Shown piece after piece: positions 62,186 to 64,000 of a stretch of 64,000 nucleotides of DNA. Each line of letters begins with the position of its first letter. The stretch's first letter is position 1. Under the pieces are notes generated by a model. The model saw only the letters and a program-made list of their open reading frames with translations. It did not search any database and was not told the DNA's origin. Source of the DNA: Alphaproteobacteria bacterium (GTDB lineage Bacteria; Pseudomonadota; Alphaproteobacteria; Rhizobiales; Xanthobacteraceae); the NCBI GenBank assembly GCA_016869215.1, contig VGEP01000015.1:38604-102603 (forward strand). Direction: 5' to 3'. Position numbers and translations under genes: made by a program.

Positions 62186-62650
62186 TCAGGATTTCGGCGG
62201 CCGCCGGAGTCGATTGCCCTCGTTCTGGACGGAGGGCGCAGCGTTTGCGGGCGACACCAGCGAAATCAGCATCGCCTGCGCGGGCTCGGGGGGAAACGAC
62301 AAGACGAATGCGTGACAATTGGGGCACGGCCCGCTGGCGCAGCACCCATTGCCGTCGCACCCGGCACCGACGTCCCGGGCCTCGAGCGTGGACGAGCGCA
62401 ACTCCGCTTCGCCCGTCCATGCCATAGCGGACGAGTCGGCGGACGCGATCGCTTCGCCAGCCTGCTGCGCTTCCGTTTCGGGCAGCGCGGCGGCGGGCGT
62501 GGCGGACGGCACGGCGGCCTGCTTGGCCGCAATCGTGGCAGGCGAATGGGCGTGACCGCCGTGGGCCTCGGCGACGGGAGACGCGAAGGCAAGCATGGCG
62601 GTTATCGCCATGGCCGCCAGGGCCTCAAGAAAGAACCGTCGGAGATCCAT
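62186..62650 (-). CDS. Exported His/Cys-rich protein, probable metal binding
   Basis: The 154-residue product has a signal peptide (RRFFLEALAAMAITAMLAF), then AHGGHAHS, an Ala/Pro-rich linker, and a C-terminal Cys cluster CDGNGCCASGPCPNC. No named family is recognised. The His and Cys clusters and its place at the head of the efflux operon suggest a periplasmic metal-binding role. Start is ATG at 62650, two codons after a TTG. Confidence 0.72.
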   Translation of the reverse strand: MDLRRFFLEALAAMAITAMLAFASPVAEAHGGHAHSPATIAAKQAAVPSATPAAALPETEAQQAGEAIASADSSAMAWTGEAELRSSTLEARDVGAGCDGNGCCASGPCPNCHAFVLSFPPEPAQAMLISLVSPANAAPSVQNEGNRLRRPPKS

Positions 62651-62883
62651 TTTCAATTCTTACCACATGCGGCAGTCGGCATCCGTATAGCGTGATTCAG
62701 GCTTAATCGAGAACTGACGGCTGGGACGGTTATCAAGCCGTCGCTGCGGGAGTAGCCCATGGCCGCCGGGACGTTTACGCTGTCCCGAAAAGGAGGGGTT
62801 TTGTGCCGTTCGGGATCGTTTCGAAGCCCCTGCAGACATGGTTGAATGCTTTGCGGCCGCCAAATGAGGGGAGCGCAGGTTCG

Positions 62884-63339
62884 ATGCAGCAATTGACCGC
62901 CGGTATCACCAAGGCCAACACCGGCCTCGACGGGATCGTCTGGAACATTCTGGGCCAGACCTATGTGCCGAAGTCGCTCAGCGAACAATGCTTCTCCTGG
63001 CACGCGACCTTTCCGCCCGGCACCTTCGTGCCGCCGCACATCCATCCGACCCAGGACGAATTCATCTACATGCTGGACGGCCGTCTCGACTTTGTGCTCG
63101 ACGGCAAGGACTTCGTCGGAACCGCCGGAGACCTGGTCCGGCTGCCGATGAACATCCCGCACGGCATCTTCAACAAGTCCGACCAGACCGTGAAGTGCTT
63201 CTTCTGGGTGACGCCGACGCGAAGGCTCTACGACCTGTTCTGGGGCATCCACTCCATGAAGGAGCAGAACCCGCCGGACGTGGTCGCGTTGTCCGCCAAG
63301 CACGAAGTCATGTTTCTGCCGCCGCCTCCGGGGGCGTGA
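62884..63339 (+). CDS. Cupin-domain protein
   Basis: The 151-residue protein has one cupin barrel with metal motif 1 PPHIHPTQDEFIYMLDGRLDFVL (about 50-72) and motif 2 GDLVRLPMNIPHGIFN near 83-98, the latter supplying the last His. Cupins of this type include dioxygenases, isomerases and storage proteins, so the reaction is unknown. The frame is open from a GTG at 62803 with a GGAGG site, but the conserved region begins at the ATG at 62884, also behind GAGGGGAG. Either start is possible. Confidence 0.85.
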   Translation: MQQLTAGITKANTGLDGIVWNILGQTYVPKSLSEQCFSWHATFPPGTFVPPHIHPTQDEFIYMLDGRLDFVLDGKDFVGTAGDLVRLPMNIPHGIFNKSDQTVKCFFWVTPTRRLYDLFWGIHSMKEQNPPDVVALSAKHEVMFLPPPPGA

Positions 63340-63394
63340 ACTATCCACAGCCGCCGAAGGCCGCGCTGTCAGAACCTTGTATCCTGAGTGGAGA

Positions 63395-63421
63395 GGCCGG
63401 TGCGCCAAATGCGCGCCGGCC
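63395..63421. terminator. Hairpin after the cupin gene
   Basis: An 11-bp stem with one G-T pair (GGCCGGTGCGC / GCGCGCCGGCC) and a five-base loop lies 56 bases after the cupin stop. No clear U-run follows, so it may be a weak terminator. Confidence 0.4.
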
Positions 63422-63462
63422 GTCACACATTGTTCGCCATCGTGGCGAAACAATCAGGCCGC

Positions 63463-63606
63463 ATGGTTGCGCTGCGCGACGCCTACATCACGGGGACCGG
63501 CGTGTTCCTGCCCGGCGCCCCGGTCGGAAACGACCGGATGGAGGATTTGTTCATGTTTGACGCCAGCACAATGGGAATAGTGCAGCCGTCAGCCTCTAAC
63601 GTATAA
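63463..63606 (+). pseudogene. Truncated start of a 3-oxoacyl-ACP synthase III-like gene
   Basis: Thirty codons from the ATG at 63463 encode ITGTGVFLPGAPVGNDRMED, a very good match to the N terminus of ketoacyl synthase III (KAS III) proteins. The similarity ends near 63546. Seventeen unrelated residues and a stop at 63606 follow, in DNA that is visibly AT-richer. A full protein would be more than 300 residues, so this is a broken remnant at a rearrangement junction. Confidence 0.65.
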
Positions 63607-63895
63607 GAGCGTTGGCTATATCGATCGCTGGGCCGGCCAACATTGGCGCCGCGGAAATAGTCGCTCCGCTTACGAGAGAGAGAGGGGCAAACTCCAGCCG
63701 ATTCTCTTTGACCCAATCTTGTTGCTGCTTTGGATCGTTGGCACCATTTAATAAGGCAGCGCGCTCGACGTCTGCTTTGAAACTGAAGAAAGCCGGTAAC
63801 AAGCTACAGAGCAACACAGCAGTCCCGCACGCTCCCCACGAATTCACAACGCTAGTGGCCAATTGACCGAACACCTTTCTGCCAGTGTCGTTCAT
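63596..63895 (-). CDS. Small predicted membrane protein of unknown function (possibly truncated)
   Basis: The 99-residue frame from ATG 63895 has a hydrophobic segment (GTAVLLCSLLPAFFSF, about 38-53) and a polar second half with NGANDPKQQQDW. No family is recognised. It lies in the AT-richer tail and begins only about seven bases from the end of an insertion sequence, so the original start or promoter may have been lost. It may not be expressed. Confidence 0.5.
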   Translation of the reverse strand: MNDTGRKVFGQLATSVVNSWGACGTAVLLCSLLPAFFSFKADVERAALLNGANDPKQQQDWVKENRLEFAPLSLVSGATISAAPMLAGPAIDIANALIR

Positions 63896-63901
63896 ATGAG
63901 G

Positions 63902-64000
63902 TGGTCCCACTTCCTGAGACAGGCGGTTAAGGTGGATTCGCCGATGCGAAGGATAATCCACCATGAGGACGCGGAGACGGTTTTCCGGGGAGTTCAAAGC
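63902..64000 (+). mobile_element. Left end of an IS3-type insertion sequence, cut by the window edge
   Basis: The transposase start at 63963 is preceded by a TGGTCCCACTTCCTGAGACA segment that could be the terminal repeat. An 8-bp inverted repeat (GGTGGATT / AATCCACC, 63931-63962) brackets the GAAGGA ribosome site, an arrangement that can mask translation from outside transcripts. The exact boundary and target duplication cannot be set without the right end. Confidence 0.65.
63963..64000 (+). CDS. IS3-family transposase OrfA, 5' fragment
   Basis: The visible 12 codons read MRTRRRFSGEFK, the usual N terminus of IS3-family OrfA proteins (helix-turn-helix, variants of RRRFSAEFKA). The window ends inside the gene, so only the start can be seen. 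The ribosome site GAAGGA lies ten bases upstream. Confidence 0.6.
   Translation, partial: MRTRRRFSGEFK

Noticed and set aside
62767..62787. Inverted repeat CGGGAC/GTCCCG before the cupin gene as an operator
   Set aside because: Six-base arms with a nine-base gap are expected by chance in this GC content and no matching second copy was found.
62803..62883. GTG start 27 codons upstream for the cupin gene
   Set aside because: A ribosome site is present but the added residues do not look conserved; the ATG at 62884 is kept, with the alternative noted.

Overview
The window is GC-rich chromosomal DNA from an alphaproteobacterium, most likely a member of the Rhizobiales (Hyphomicrobiales) close to the Bradyrhizobiaceae/Xanthobacteraceae. 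The evidence is the gene order (trp-moa-lexA; lpx-bamA-rseP-dxr-cdsA-uppS-frr-pyrH-tsf-rpsB; dnaE; lolDC-proS; DUF1467-mce-rnj-birA-nuoN..A), the alphaproteobacterial type of LexA box (GTTC/GAAC direct repeats spaced by 7 bases), an S2 protein with a C-terminal extension, a short-form ProRS, and a palindromic repeat between nuoJ and nuoK that resembles a common Rhizobiales intergenic element. The species cannot be named from sequence reading alone.

Layout. 1-5074 (+): trpG-trpD-trpC (tryptophan), moaC-moeA (molybdenum cofactor) and lexA behind two LexA boxes. 5084-9123 (-): comEC and glnS. 9240-12161 (+): gltX and gltA, closed by a strong hairpin. 12230-25817 (-): one long envelope and translation block, lpxB-lpxI-lpxA-fabZ-(no lpxD)-bamA-rseP-dxr-cdsA-uppS-frr-pyrH-tsf-rpsB. 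26059-28508: an orphan membrane protein (+), then a flavin monooxygenase and a VOC protein (-). 28615-32070 (-): dnaE.

32071-33966 is the most unusual part. It holds a 32-codon membrane peptide gene behind a promoter carrying two perfect LexA boxes. Beside it are two tandem, paralogous secreted-peptide precursors with Nif11-type double-glycine leaders and cores built of three 16-residue tryptophan repeats. Each precursor gene has a CRP-like palindrome at the same distance upstream. No modification or export enzyme lies nearby.

33996-56707 (-) returns to core genes: lolD, lolC/E, proS, a DUF1467 protein, methylmalonyl-CoA epimerase, RNase J, biotin ligase, and the complete 14-gene complex I operon (nuoA to nuoN). 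Two non-nuo genes sit inside the operon, a GFA-family protein between nuoC and nuoD and an FkbM methyltransferase between nuoD and nuoE. 56946-62650 (-) is a heavy-metal RND efflux cluster: a small periplasmic protein, a CzcA/CusA-like pump, a fused adaptor and a His/Cys-rich exported protein. After a cupin gene (+), the last 600 bases look like a broken junction: a truncated ketoacyl synthase III start, a small AT-richer ORF, and the left end of an IS3-type insertion sequence that runs off the window.
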